Shown in pieces: positions 44,321 to 52,610 of a stretch of 64,000 bases of DNA (the stretch's first letter is position 1; each line of letters opens with the position of its first letter). The DNA lies in the NCBI GenBank assembly GCA_964391195.1, contig CAYMLG010000004.1, forward strand, positions 1 through 64,000, read 5' to 3'. The DNA comes from JAAYXE01 sp964391195. GTDB taxonomy: Bacteria > Chloroflexota > Anaerolineae > Anaerolineales > UBA4823. The notes under the pieces are model-generated. The model had not been told where the DNA came from and made no database searches. It was given only the letters and a program-made list of their open reading frames with translations. Position numbers and translations under genes: made by a program.

Positions 44321-45868
44321 ATGAATTCAACTGAGCAGACTCTGGCCGAGGGCATATTGTTCACAGATATGTACCAACTGACGATGGCGCAGTTGTACTT
44401 TCGCATGGGCCTGCACGAAAAACCGGTCCAGTTCGATCACTTCTTCCGCAGCTACCCGGACTACGGTTCTCATAAGGCAGGCTTCTGTATCAGCGCCGGT
44501 CTGGAGTGGCTGCTGGATTGGATGAAGACCGCCCGGGTGACCGCCGAGGATATCGAGTACCTGCGCAGCCAGCGCACTCAGCCCGGCGGCCGGCTGTTCG
44601 CCGACGATTTCCTCGACTGGCTGCGCAGCAACGGTGATTTTTCGGGGATCAATCTGTGCGCCATCCCCGAAGGCAGGGTGGTTCATCCCAATACCCCGCT
44701 GACGGTGGTCCAGGGGCCGCTGGCGAAAGCCCAACTGCTGGAGACCGCGCTGCTGAACCAGTTGAATTATCAGATCTTGATCGCCACCAAGGCGGCCCGC
44801 ATCCGCGAGATCGGGCGCGGCCAACTGCTGCTGGAGTTTGGCATGCGCCGGGCCCAGGACCGGGGGGCGAATGCCGGAGCGCGGGCGGCGCTCATCGGCG
44901 GGGCGGATTTCACCTCGAACACCGGGCTCTCGGCCATCCTGGGTTTACCGGCCAAAGGCACCCACGCTCACAGTATGGTCCAACTCTACCTGGCGATGGG
45001 CATGAGCGAGGAAGACGCCTTCCAGGCCTACGCCGACGTCTATCCGGATGACTGCCTGCTCCTGGTGGACACCATCAACACCCTCGAAAGCGGTATCCCC
45101 AACGCCATCAAGGTGTTCGAAAAGTTGAAGCGGAAAGGGCACCGGCCGGTGGGGGTGCGCCTGGATTCGGGCGACCTGGCCTACCTCAGCATCCAGGCTG
45201 CCCGCCAGTTGGACGCCGCCGGCTTCCCGGACGTGTCCATCGTGCTCTCCAATAACCTGGATGAACTGGTCATCTGGCAGATCATCACCCAGATTATGGA
45301 CGAGGCCCCGCGCTACGGGGTTGACCCCGAACGCCTGATCCGCCGCCTGGTGTATGGGGTGGGCACCCGGTTGATCACCTCCTGGGGCGAGCCGGCCCTG
45401 GGCGGAGTGTACAAGCTGGTGGCGGTCCATCACCAGGGGGATTGGGTCCCGGCGATCAAGATCAGCGAGTCGCCCGAGAAGACCCCCAACCCCGGTTACA
45501 AGGCGGTATGGCGCCTGTACGACCGCCGCGGCTATGCCACCGCCGACCTGGTGACCCTGGAAGACGAGGACCCGCGCCGCATGGAGCGGATCGTCCTGCG
45601 CCACCCGACCGACCACACCAAGTTCCGCTCGCTGGGCCAGGGCGACCTGGCCGAAATCGAGCCGCTGTTGGTGGAAGTCTTGCAGGATGGGAAGCTGGCG
45701 ATCGACCTGCCCACCCTGGATGAGATGCGGGCCCGCCGCAAATCCGATGTGGAGCGTCTGGACCCCGGCGTGCGCCGCATCATGTACCCCCACATTTACC
45801 ACGTGTCACTCAGCCAGAAGCTGTGGGACCTCAAGCAGCAACTGGTTGCCGATTTTGTCAACGCCTGA
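44321..45868 (+). CDS. pncB: Nicotinate phosphoribosyltransferase
   Basis: 515 residues. It converts nicotinate, PRPP and ATP to nicotinate mononucleotide in the Preiss-Handler NAD salvage path. Features: FTDMYQLTMAQLYFRMGLHEKPVQFDHFFR near the start, LLEFGMRRAQDRGANAGARAA with the family RRAQ-type phosphoribosyl motif, KGTHAHSMVQLYLAMG (catalytic His region), and VGVRLDSGDLAYLS with the strand that holds the substrate. GGAGG precedes the ATG. The gene is enclosed by LiaI/LiaF-like membrane genes, an arrangement without obvious functional link. Confidence 0.95.
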   Translation: MNSTEQTLAEGILFTDMYQLTMAQLYFRMGLHEKPVQFDHFFRSYPDYGSHKAGFCISAGLEWLLDWMKTARVTAEDIEYLRSQRTQPGGRLFADDFLDWLRSNGDFSGINLCAIPEGRVVHPNTPLTVVQGPLAKAQLLETALLNQLNYQILIATKAARIREIGRGQLLLEFGMRRAQDRGANAGARAALIGGADFTSNTGLSAILGLPAKGTHAHSMVQLYLAMGMSEEDAFQAYADVYPDDCLLLVDTINTLESGIPNAIKVFEKLKRKGHRPVGVRLDSGDLAYLSIQAARQLDAAGFPDVSIVLSNNLDELVIWQIITQIMDEAPRYGVDPERLIRRLVYGVGTRLITSWGEPALGGVYKLVAVHHQGDWVPAIKISESPEKTPNPGYKAVWRLYDRRGYATADLVTLEDEDPRRMERIVLRHPTDHTKFRSLGQGDLAEIEPLLVEVLQDGKLAIDLPTLDEMRARRKSDVERLDPGVRRIMYPHIYHVSLSQKLWDLKQQLVADFVNA

Positions 45869-45891
45869 AATTGAATAAGGAGACTGTACTT

Positions 45892-46539
45892 ATGTTTCGC
45901 TGGCTGGGATCTAGAATTGTTTGGGGCACACTGCTGATCGCAGGCGGGATCGTCTTCCTCCTGCAAAACCTGGGTCTCATCAACCTGTCGGAGATCTTTT
46001 GGGGTTTCCTTCTTGGGGTGGCGGGACTGGGATTTCTCTCGGTGTATGCCTCGCGCCGGGAGCATTGGTGGGCGCTCATCCCCGGTTTTACCCTGCTGGG
46101 CGTCGCCTCCCTGATCGTGCTGTCATTCTTTGCCCCCGGGGTTGCCGATGCTTGGGGCGGCGCCCTGGTGCTGGGGGGCATCGCCCTGGCCTTCCTCACC
46201 ATCTACGCCACCGACCGCACCAACTGGTGGGCCCTCATCCCCGGCGGAGTGATGCTCACCCTGACCCTGATTGTGGGGCTGGAGGCGACGGTGAGCGGCT
46301 GGGCGACCGGCGGCATTCTGTTCATCGGCATCGGCCTGACCTTCGCCCTGGTGGCCCTGCTGCCCAACCCGGAGGGGCGCATGGGCTGGGCCTGGTTCCC
46401 GGCCGGCATCCTGCTGCTGATGGGCGTGCTCATCCTGGCCGCAGCCGAGGAGCTGATCGGCATCATCTGGCCCCTGGCGCTGATCGTGGGCGGGTTGTTC
46501 CTCTTCTTCCAGGCTTTCCGCCCGAGGAAGGGATTCTAG
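45892..46539 (+). CDS. LiaI-like polytopic membrane protein
   Basis: 215 residues from the ATG at 45892 (MFRWLGSRIVWGTLLIAGG), which follows AAGGAG. Six or so hydrophobic helices alternate with short polar loops, and the first pair has the LLIAGGIVFLLQNLGLINLSEI pattern shared with the membrane parts of the genes at 43478 and 46580. There is no toast-rack domain. It appears to be an all-membrane relative. Co-directional, 23 bp after pncB and 40 bp before the next LiaF-like gene. Confidence 0.65.
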   Translation: MFRWLGSRIVWGTLLIAGGIVFLLQNLGLINLSEIFWGFLLGVAGLGFLSVYASRREHWWALIPGFTLLGVASLIVLSFFAPGVADAWGGALVLGGIALAFLTIYATDRTNWWALIPGGVMLTLTLIVGLEATVSGWATGGILFIGIGLTFALVALLPNPEGRMGWAWFPAGILLLMGVLILAAAEELIGIIWPLALIVGGLFLFFQAFRPRKGF

Positions 46540-46579
46540 GCCGGCTGTCCGGCGCCTGAGGGTTGATGGAGTAAGGACA

Positions 46580-47674
46580 ATGAACGAAAACGAATGGCCC
46601 GCAAGCCAGGAGCGCCGGGCGAGAAGGGAAAACCGCCAGCGCCACAGCATTTTCTTCCCACTGCTCCTGATCGTCATTGGGATCATCTTCCTGCTCGAGA
46701 ATCTCGGCATCTTGCAGGGCAGCGCCTGGGACCTGATTCTGAGGTTGTGGCCGCTGCTGCTGGTCGTCATGGGGGTAGACGGCCTCATCCGGCGGGATGG
46801 GTTTATCGTACCGGTGCTGTTCATCGGGATCGGCGCCCTGCTGCTGCTGGATAACCTGGGCTACCTGGCGATCAGCGTCCTGGATTTCATCCTGAGCCTG
46901 TGGCCGGTGCTCTTGATCGCCATCGGTTTCGATCTCGTCTTTGGCCGGCGGTCGGTGTGGCTGTCGCTGGTTGGCGCGGTGATCGTACTGGCGGTCCTGG
47001 CCGGGGCGCTGTGGCTGTATCAGGGGCGTATCGGCGCAGCCCAGCCGGAAGGCGAGCAGATCAGCCAGGATCTGTCCGGGGCGGAAGCGGCGCGGATCGT
47101 GCTCTCGCCGGGCGTCGCCGCCCTGCATGTGGAAGCCCTGGAAACCGGCGATGAACTCGTCACCGGGGTCGTCACTCCCGGGTTCAACCAGCGCCTCGAT
47201 CAGAATGTTTCAATGGAAGGGGACCGGGCGGTGGTCCGCCTGGGCACTCAGGGCGGCCCGGTGAGCTTCACCGGGAACGCGACCCGGCTGCGCTGGGAAC
47301 TCGCCCTGAACCCGGATGTGCCTCTCGACCTGGAGGTGGATCTCGGGGTGGGGGAGACGGACCTCGACCTGAGCGGGCTGGAGCTCGAATCGCTGTCCCT
47401 CGATTTTGGCGTCGGGGATGCCTCGGTGATCCTGCCGTCCACAGGCGAATACCGGGCGACGATCGATGGCGGGATCGGGCAAATCGAAGTGATCCTGCCG
47501 CAAGGCCTGGAAGCACGCATCCGGGTGGATAATGGGATCGCTGCCGTGAGCCTGCCGGCCGGGCTGAGCCAGGACGACGAAATCTACACCACCGGCAGTT
47601 ATGCCGGGGCCGAGAACCGGGTCGATCTGGACGTGTCCCAGGCGATCGGAAACGTGCGCATCCGCTACCGCTGA
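46580..47674 (+). CDS. LiaF-like membrane protein with toast-rack domain (second copy)
   Basis: 364 residues. A basic N-terminus (SQERRARRENRQRHS) is followed by hydrophobic segments in two pairs of the LLLIVIGIIFLLENLGIL type, up to ~residue 155. The beta-rich domain follows (~175-360) with GGAEAARIVLSPGVAALHVEAL-like strands, DLEVDLGVGETDLDLSGL and ATIDGGIGQIEVILPQGLE. Same architecture as the 43478 gene but with two extra helices. Probably faces envelope stress or forms oligomeric membrane scaffolds; function not shown. A strong terminator follows after 26 bp. Confidence 0.7.
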   Translation: MNENEWPASQERRARRENRQRHSIFFPLLLIVIGIIFLLENLGILQGSAWDLILRLWPLLLVVMGVDGLIRRDGFIVPVLFIGIGALLLLDNLGYLAISVLDFILSLWPVLLIAIGFDLVFGRRSVWLSLVGAVIVLAVLAGALWLYQGRIGAAQPEGEQISQDLSGAEAARIVLSPGVAALHVEALETGDELVTGVVTPGFNQRLDQNVSMEGDRAVVRLGTQGGPVSFTGNATRLRWELALNPDVPLDLEVDLGVGETDLDLSGLELESLSLDFGVGDASVILPSTGEYRATIDGGIGQIEVILPQGLEARIRVDNGIAAVSLPAGLSQDDEIYTTGSYAGAENRVDLDVSQAIGNVRIRYR

Positions 47675-47700
47675 GTTCACAGGATAAAATCCAGGATTAA

Positions 47701-47736
47701 ACAATCCCCCCCTTTCTCAGGGAAGGGGGGGATTGT
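47701..47736. terminator. Bidirectional terminator
   Basis: ACAATCCCCCCCTT (47701-47714) pairs perfectly with AAGGGGGGGATTGT (47723-47736) across an 8-base loop. It separates the plus-strand LiaF-like gene from the minus-strand broken gene. Confidence 0.85.
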
Positions 47737-47755
47737 GGTTACAAAGGTTTTACCC

Positions 47756-48910
47756 TTAGCGGAAGGTGACAGGCATATACAGCCTGTAGCCCGATTCCGC
47801 TACGGCGAAGGCAAATGGAGCGCCCTCTTGGCCGAGCTGGCGGGGCTGGATGGTCCAGATACCGGGCATGGCATTCTCGACCACCAACCACTCGGTGTAC
47901 GGGTATTGTGTCCCGTCTGGCGCGGTGATCACCGGGTCCGCGACATACGCAGCGAAGGTCAACCTGCCGCCGGTGGAGATGAACGTCACCGGCGCATCCG
48001 TCACCCTGGCGACGTGCAGTTGGGAGTGGACGACTTTCTTCGGAGTGATCCAATAGGTCAGGTAGCCTTCTGTATAGGTCGGCAAGTCAACGGGGAACGA
48101 CAATTCAAATTTGCCGCTTGCATCCGTCGTCGCCGGGGTGAAGGTGTAGATCGGTTCTCCGAGATAGACCCCCAGGCTGTGGGTGACGCCCGGCGTGGTG
48201 GTGATCACCTGTGCCGGCCCTATACCGGACACCGTGTCGGTTTCTGGGTAAATCTTGCCGCCGAGGGTGGGCACGGTGATCGCCGTGGTCTTGTCGCCGA
48301 AGGTCACTTCGACCGTGTCTCCGGCTTTGATGCGCGCCGGAGCGTCGTCGGGACGATACAGATAGACGCCGGTAGTCCAATCCCCGCAGGCATAGGTGTT
48401 CTCTTCTGCGATGATCCCTCCGCTGCCGTCCTTCAGGGTCACCTTACCGGTCATGCAGGGCATGTCGTAGTCGGTCTTCACCAGGACGAAATTGTCATTC
48501 CAGTACTGATCCTCCGTGCCGCGCAAGTACACGGCCGGGGCTTCGTAATCTACATCGGCAGTGAACGCAGTGTAGATGTAGTGGCCGCCGGCGTCGATGT
48601 AGCGCAGGTGGCCGAAAGCGCCTTCCTGCCAATCGCGGTTATCACCCACGAAAAGCAGATCCCAGTAGAAAGGATTGCTGGCGGAGAAGTTGCCGCCGGA
48701 TTGGCTGTTGGTCGTTCAGGTCGGGGAGGCCGCTGGTATAGTTGCCGCCGGCATAGATGCCGCCGGCATAGATGCCGCCGGCATAGATGCCGCCGGCCTT
48801 GAAACCACGCGTTTCACGTCCGGGCGCTTAAACAGAAAGACCCCGATGGTGCGGGGGTCCGGGGAAGATCGCCTGCCGGCAGGATCGCTAAACGTATAAT
48901 TGCGGTTCAT
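47756..48910 (-). pseudogene. Broken secreted-protein gene with 15-bp repeat tract
   Basis: The downstream part (47756-48649 and in-frame upstream to 48715) encodes ~320 residues of a beta-rich extracellular-type protein (RYIDAGGHYIYTAFTADVDYE, PAVYLRGTEDQYWNDNF, ending SGYRLYMPVTFR). A TGA at 48716-48718 interrupts the same frame. Upstream, 64 codons from ATG 48910 run into that TGA through a (PAASM)n repeat. In another frame the repeat reads GGIYAGGIYAGG and ends NYTSGLPDLNDQQ, which looks more protein-like. A frameshift near 48716-48740 is therefore likely. No signal peptide is seen. Could be a real frameshift, an assembly error at the repeat, or a start downstream near 48649. Confidence 0.55.
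48741..48800. repeat. 15-bp tandem repeat (4 units)
   Basis: Units GTTGCCGCCGGCATA (48741-48755), GATGCCGCCGGCATA (48756-48770 and 48771-48785) and GATGCCGCCGGCCTT (48786-48800). The core TGCCGCCGGCAT recurs around the gap at 62809. It lies inside the broken secreted-protein gene. Confidence 0.9.
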
Positions 48911-49208
48911 GCGTCATCTTTCTGGGCTTGGGGTAGCTTCTTCTCCCGAAGAGAAAGAAGACGCACAAGCGCCGGTGAGCAAATGAATGAAGACAGTCGA
49001 TGCCAGGTGCAGACCGGCAGGCAGGGGGTTGAAGCGATCGCCTGCTGCTTCAACCGGAATATATTACAACATCACATATATTTGAGATCTTCCTACTCTA
49101 CTTATACAGCGTTTTTATAACGCTTGGAAGATGAAAGTTATCACAGAACAATCCTGACAAAAGTCACGGCGGAGACGGCCGATAACCATCTCCAAACTGC
49201 TGGCCTTT
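48911..49208. other. Intergenic region, partly AT-rich
   Basis: About 300 bp with no supported gene. The stretch 49060-49130 is AT-rich (ATATATT and TTTTTATAA runs) and includes AGCGTT-n5-AACGCT near 49108-49124, a small dyad. It could contain a promoter of the minus-strand broken gene, but no clear -35/-10 pair was found. Confidence 0.4.
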
Positions 49209-49273
49209 CCGGTGGAAAAAACAAACACCGCCAGAGGAGGGCTGCCTCTGGCGGTGTTTGTTTTTTCCACCGG
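49209..49273. terminator. Long perfect terminator hairpin (29-bp arms)
   Basis: Arms 49209-49237 and 49245-49273 are fully complementary around a 7-base loop (AGGGCTG). The stem carries A6/T6 runs, so either strand yields a hairpin with U-rich 3' side. It lies 11 bp after the stop of the DinG-like gene, its likely terminator. The stem is unusually long for an intrinsic terminator. Confidence 0.8.
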
Positions 49274-49283
49274 CGGGGTGGGT

Positions 49284-52082
49284 CTACAGGTTCAGCCACC
49301 TGGCTGCAGCCTGGGGCAGATTGGCCAGGGGGCCGGAGCGGATGGCGCAGGTGGGCAGGGAGTCGATGAACGCGCGCCCGTAACGTTTGGTGAGGATGCG
49401 CTTATCGAAAATGGCGATCACACCGTGGTCGAATTGGGTGCGGATCAGGCGCCCGAAGCCCTGGCGGAAGCGCAAGATCGCCTCGGGGAGCGAATACTGG
49501 TAGAAGGGATCCTCAAAAGTCTCGGCCCGTGCGGCGATGATCGGGTCGGTGGGCACATCGAAGGGCAGTTTGACGATCACCAGGACCGACAGCGCCTGGC
49601 CGGGCACATCCACGCCCTCCCAGAAAGCGCGGGTGCCCAGCAGCACGGCTCGCTCACTGGAGCGGAAGGTCTCCAGCAGGGTATGGGGAGAAGCGCCTTC
49701 GCCCTGCTCGTAAACCAGGATATCGTCCTTGGCCAGGGCGGGGGCGATGGCCTGGGAGGTGCGTTTGAGCTGTTCGTAAGAGGTGAACAGCACCAGCGTG
49801 CGGCCTCCGGTCGCCCGGCAAAGCTGGATCAGGCCTTGCTCCACGGCCCGCTGGTGCCCGGCCCGATCGCTGGGTTCGGGGATGTCGTTGATCATGTACA
49901 GCAGGGCCGAGCGCTCGTAATCGAACGGGGAGCCGAGCGCCAACTCGTATGCGTCGACCGCGTTCAGCCGCCCGCGCAAATAGTCGAATTCGCCGCCGGT
50001 GGTAAGGGTGGCCGAGGTGAGGATCACCGACTGCTTCTCGCGCCACAGATAGTGGTCCATCAGCGGCCCGATATGCAGCGGGGCTGCATGCAGCGCCACC
50101 CGGTAACCGTTGGGCTGGATCTCCGCCCAGTAGATCCGGTCCGGCTCGGGTTCGAAAACCAGGGCCTTCAGATGAGCGTCCACTTCCGCCAGGCGGCGGT
50201 AGAGGGTGGTGAAGCTGCCGTACAGTTCTTCGTCTTCTTCGTCCAACAACTCCACCAGGTCGGCCAGGCTGCGGCACAGTTCGCCGAGCAGCTGCAGCAG
50301 CGGCTGTAGGGTGTGCTCGGTCTCATCCCAGGCCAGCTCGACATCCCCCCAGGCGGGCTGGGTGCGGGTGCTGGGCAGGATGCGCTCCTGGTGGGCGTAC
50401 ATGCCGGCGGTGTGCGCGTCGCGCTGTTCGCTCATGAAGCGCTCGATGGAGATGAAGAAGCCGCGCGCCAGGTTCTCCAGGCGGAAGGCCAGGTTGGTGA
50501 TCTGCTCGACCACGTGGCCCAGGCTGGCGTGATGGTCGGGGGGGAGGATGGACTGCGTGGCCTTGAGCGTCCAGCCGAGCAGGCCGGCGTTGGGCCCGCC
50601 CAACTCGCGCAGCAGGCGTTCGACGTCAAATTGTGTCACCCGGAAGCTGAGGGCGCTGGTGGTGGCTTCTTCCAGGTGGTGGGCTTCGTCCACGATCAGG
50701 TAATCGTAGTCGGGCAGCACCTTATTGCCGGTGGCGACATCGGCCAGGAGCAGGGCGTGGTTGACGATCAGCAGGTGCGCGGCCTGGGCCGCCATCCGCG
50801 CCCGGTAGAAAGGGCAGGCCCCTCCCGTGCGGCGCAGGCAGGTCTCCGCCGTGCAGGCTTCGTCCTCGGCCGAGAGCCGGTTCCAAATCTCGCGCTCCAC
50901 CGGGCCGTTCAGGTTGATCTCGGCCCGGTCCCCCGACTCCGTGTTCTGCAGCCAGATCAGGATCTTGCCCAGGATGCGCATCTCATCCGCGTTCTGCGGG
51001 CCGCGGCGGCGCATCCCTTCCAGCCGTCGCGGGCAGAGGTAGTTGCTGCGGCCTTTGAGCACCGCCGCCCGCAGGTTCAGCCCCAGCGCCGCGCGCAGGT
51101 CGGGGATATCTTTGTTGATCAACTGGTCTTGCAGGTTGATTGTGTTGGTCGAGATGACCACCCGCCGGTTGTTTTGGATCGCCCAGTGGGCCGCCGGCAG
51201 CAGGTAGCTCATCGACTTCCCCGTACCGGTGCCGGCTTCGACCAGCAGGTGGCGCCCCTCGGACAGGGCCTCGCACACCGCGCGCAGCATGGCTACCTGC
51301 TGCGGCCGGTGTTCGTAATGGGGGAAGTGGCGGGCAAAGGCGCCCCCCTGTTCGAGGGTCGCCGCGATTTCGTCGGTATCGAGCGGGGTGGGCTCCATCG
51401 CCGGCTGCAGGGGCGGCCCTGAACGGGCAGGGCGGTCCTGGAACAGCGGCCCCTGGTACGCGTGGCGGATAGAACTGGAGGAGACGATTTCGCGGCTGCG
51501 GGCCCGCAGCAGTTCTTGAAAAACCCAATAGCCCCCCCATTCCAGCGGCTCGCTCAGGCGCACCAGCTCGGCCAGCAGGCTGATGGGCAGTTCGCTGGCC
51601 TTCTGGTACAGGCGCTGGAATACGCCTCGCGTGGCGTGGGCATCGTCCAGGGCCCGGTGCGTGGCGGGCAGCAGCACCCCCAGGGCCTGGGCCAGCGCCC
51701 CCAGGTTGTAGCGCCCGGCGTTCGGCAGCAGCACCGCCGCCAGCTCGTATGTGTCGATCACGTCGTTGTAGCGCAGGATGCTGTGGCGCTGGAGGAAAGC
51801 CAGGTCGAAACCCACATTGTGCCCCAGCACCGGGCTGTCGCCGACGAAGGCTTCCAGATCGGCCAGGACGGCCTTGACCGGCGGAGCGCCGAGCACCATC
51901 TGGTCGGTGATCCCGGTCAGATTGGTGATGAAGGGGGGGATTCGCCGCCCGGGATTGATGAGTGTCCCCCATTCGGCCTCAACCCTCCGCTCGTTAAAAC
52001 GAACGGCTCCAATCTCAATGATGGAGTCCTTATCCGGGTCCAGACCTGTGGTTTCTATGTCTATGGCGACGATGGAAGTCAT
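49284..52082 (-). CDS. DnaQ-type exonuclease fused to DinG/XPD-type helicase
   Basis: 932 residues from the ATG at 52082 (MTSIVAIDIETTGLD); any longer reading runs through a repeat element and is spurious. Residues 1-~170: 3'-5' exonuclease with AIDIETTGLD (Exo I), GHNVGFDLAFL (Exo II) and HRALDDAHAT (Exo III). From ~260: SF2 helicase with Walker A VEAGTGTGKSMSYLL, iron-sulfur-type cysteines in NYLCPRRLEG and DEACTAETCLRRTGGACPFY (four Cys), DEAH as VDEAHHLEEA, and motif VI in FRQGFGRLIRT. It probably resolves structured DNA or R-loops in repair. GGGTATAAT, a -10-like box at 52090-52095, sits close upstream. Confidence 0.92.
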   Translation of the reverse strand: MTSIVAIDIETTGLDPDKDSIIEIGAVRFNERRVEAEWGTLINPGRRIPPFITNLTGITDQMVLGAPPVKAVLADLEAFVGDSPVLGHNVGFDLAFLQRHSILRYNDVIDTYELAAVLLPNAGRYNLGALAQALGVLLPATHRALDDAHATRGVFQRLYQKASELPISLLAELVRLSEPLEWGGYWVFQELLRARSREIVSSSSIRHAYQGPLFQDRPARSGPPLQPAMEPTPLDTDEIAATLEQGGAFARHFPHYEHRPQQVAMLRAVCEALSEGRHLLVEAGTGTGKSMSYLLPAAHWAIQNNRRVVISTNTINLQDQLINKDIPDLRAALGLNLRAAVLKGRSNYLCPRRLEGMRRRGPQNADEMRILGKILIWLQNTESGDRAEINLNGPVEREIWNRLSAEDEACTAETCLRRTGGACPFYRARMAAQAAHLLIVNHALLLADVATGNKVLPDYDYLIVDEAHHLEEATTSALSFRVTQFDVERLLRELGGPNAGLLGWTLKATQSILPPDHHASLGHVVEQITNLAFRLENLARGFFISIERFMSEQRDAHTAGMYAHQERILPSTRTQPAWGDVELAWDETEHTLQPLLQLLGELCRSLADLVELLDEEDEELYGSFTTLYRRLAEVDAHLKALVFEPEPDRIYWAEIQPNGYRVALHAAPLHIGPLMDHYLWREKQSVILTSATLTTGGEFDYLRGRLNAVDAYELALGSPFDYERSALLYMINDIPEPSDRAGHQRAVEQGLIQLCRATGGRTLVLFTSYEQLKRTSQAIAPALAKDDILVYEQGEGASPHTLLETFRSSERAVLLGTRAFWEGVDVPGQALSVLVIVKLPFDVPTDPIIAARAETFEDPFYQYSLPEAILRFRQGFGRLIRTQFDHGVIAIFDKRILTKRYGRAFIDSLPTCAIRSGPLANLPQAAARWLNL

Positions 52083-52123
52083 GGATGGGATTATACCCTG
52101 CTTTCCAGGATGACCGGAGCGAG

Positions 52124-52230
52124 GTGTGCACGCACAACTTGTCAAGCAGAAAAGAATGGTTGTTTTGTGGGTGGGACGGCGAGGCCGCCCCACCCACAAA
52201 ACAACATTCACTACTGACAATGCCTGCACA
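52124..52230. mobile_element. Hairpin repeat element, copy 2, with 10-bp target duplication
   Basis: Ends TGTGCA (52125-52130) and TGCACA (52225-52230). CCGGAGCGAG occurs directly on both sides (52114-52123 and 52231-52240), matching a target-site duplication. Inside, a palindrome TGTTTTGTGGGTGGG...CCCACCCACAAAACA has tip ACGGCGAGGCCGC. The outer segments match copy 1 (13155-13256) in inverse orientation: ACAAGTTGTGC, TTCTTTT, TAGTGA, TTGTCA and TGTGCAGGCA. The stems differ in sequence but are each self-complementary. It has no room for a transposase, so it would be a non-autonomous (MITE-like or REP-like) element. Confidence 0.8.
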
Positions 52231-52610
52231 CCGGAGCGAGTCACCAATGTGGGCGCGCAAGTTCGGGGCGGACGGTTGGGAGTCACCCACATCCGCTTGC
52301 AAACTTCCGCAGTTCCCGGCGGAGTTCTTCAGTACCTTTTATAGCACGATTGTTCGCAATTGACAATCGGAATTTTGAGCAAGTGTGGGCGCGCAGTCTT
52401 TGTGAGGGCAATTTGTGAAAATCCATACATTCGATTGAACCTTTGGCGGCGGCGTGAGGTAATCATTATGGAGTACGAGAACCTATGGGTATCTGCTCCC
52501 GGGCAGGTTCTCGGCCCATCGAACATTGCACGAGCGTTTTGGCGGGTGCTGGCGGAGCATCCGCCAAAATGCGTTAAAATGAAGGCTCAAATTCCTTCGC
52601 TGAGGTGAAA
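52231..52610. other. Intergenic region between divergent DinG-like and MoxR genes
   Basis: About 380 bp. It contains an exact 12-bp direct repeat TGTGGGCGCGCA (52248-52259 and 52384-52395), an 8-bp repeat GAGTCACC (52238-52245 and 52280-52287), and the hairpin near 52529-52569. These could be operator or recombination signals. No convincing gene; a small open frame to 52608 is not supported. Confidence 0.5.
52536..52570. promoter_or_regulatory. Hairpin directly upstream of moxR-like gene
   Basis: GTTTTGGCGGGTGCT pairs with AGCATCCGCCAAAAT (about 52539-52569) with one G-T pair, around a short GGCGG loop. It lies about 40 bp before the start codon, so it could be a terminator for upstream transcription or a leader structure. 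Confidence 0.55.

Noticed and set aside
48741..48800. Possible CRISPR array
   Set aside because: Units are 15 bp with no spacers between them; a simple tandem repeat.
52083..52292. N-terminal extension of the DinG-like reading frame
   Set aside because: It reads through the hairpin element and its target duplication; the conserved exonuclease motif begins at MTSIVAID (52082).
52360..52608. Small open frame ahead of moxR
   Set aside because: Contains the hairpin near 52536-52570, no similarity to known leader peptides, and no strong coding signal. A leader peptide cannot be fully excluded.
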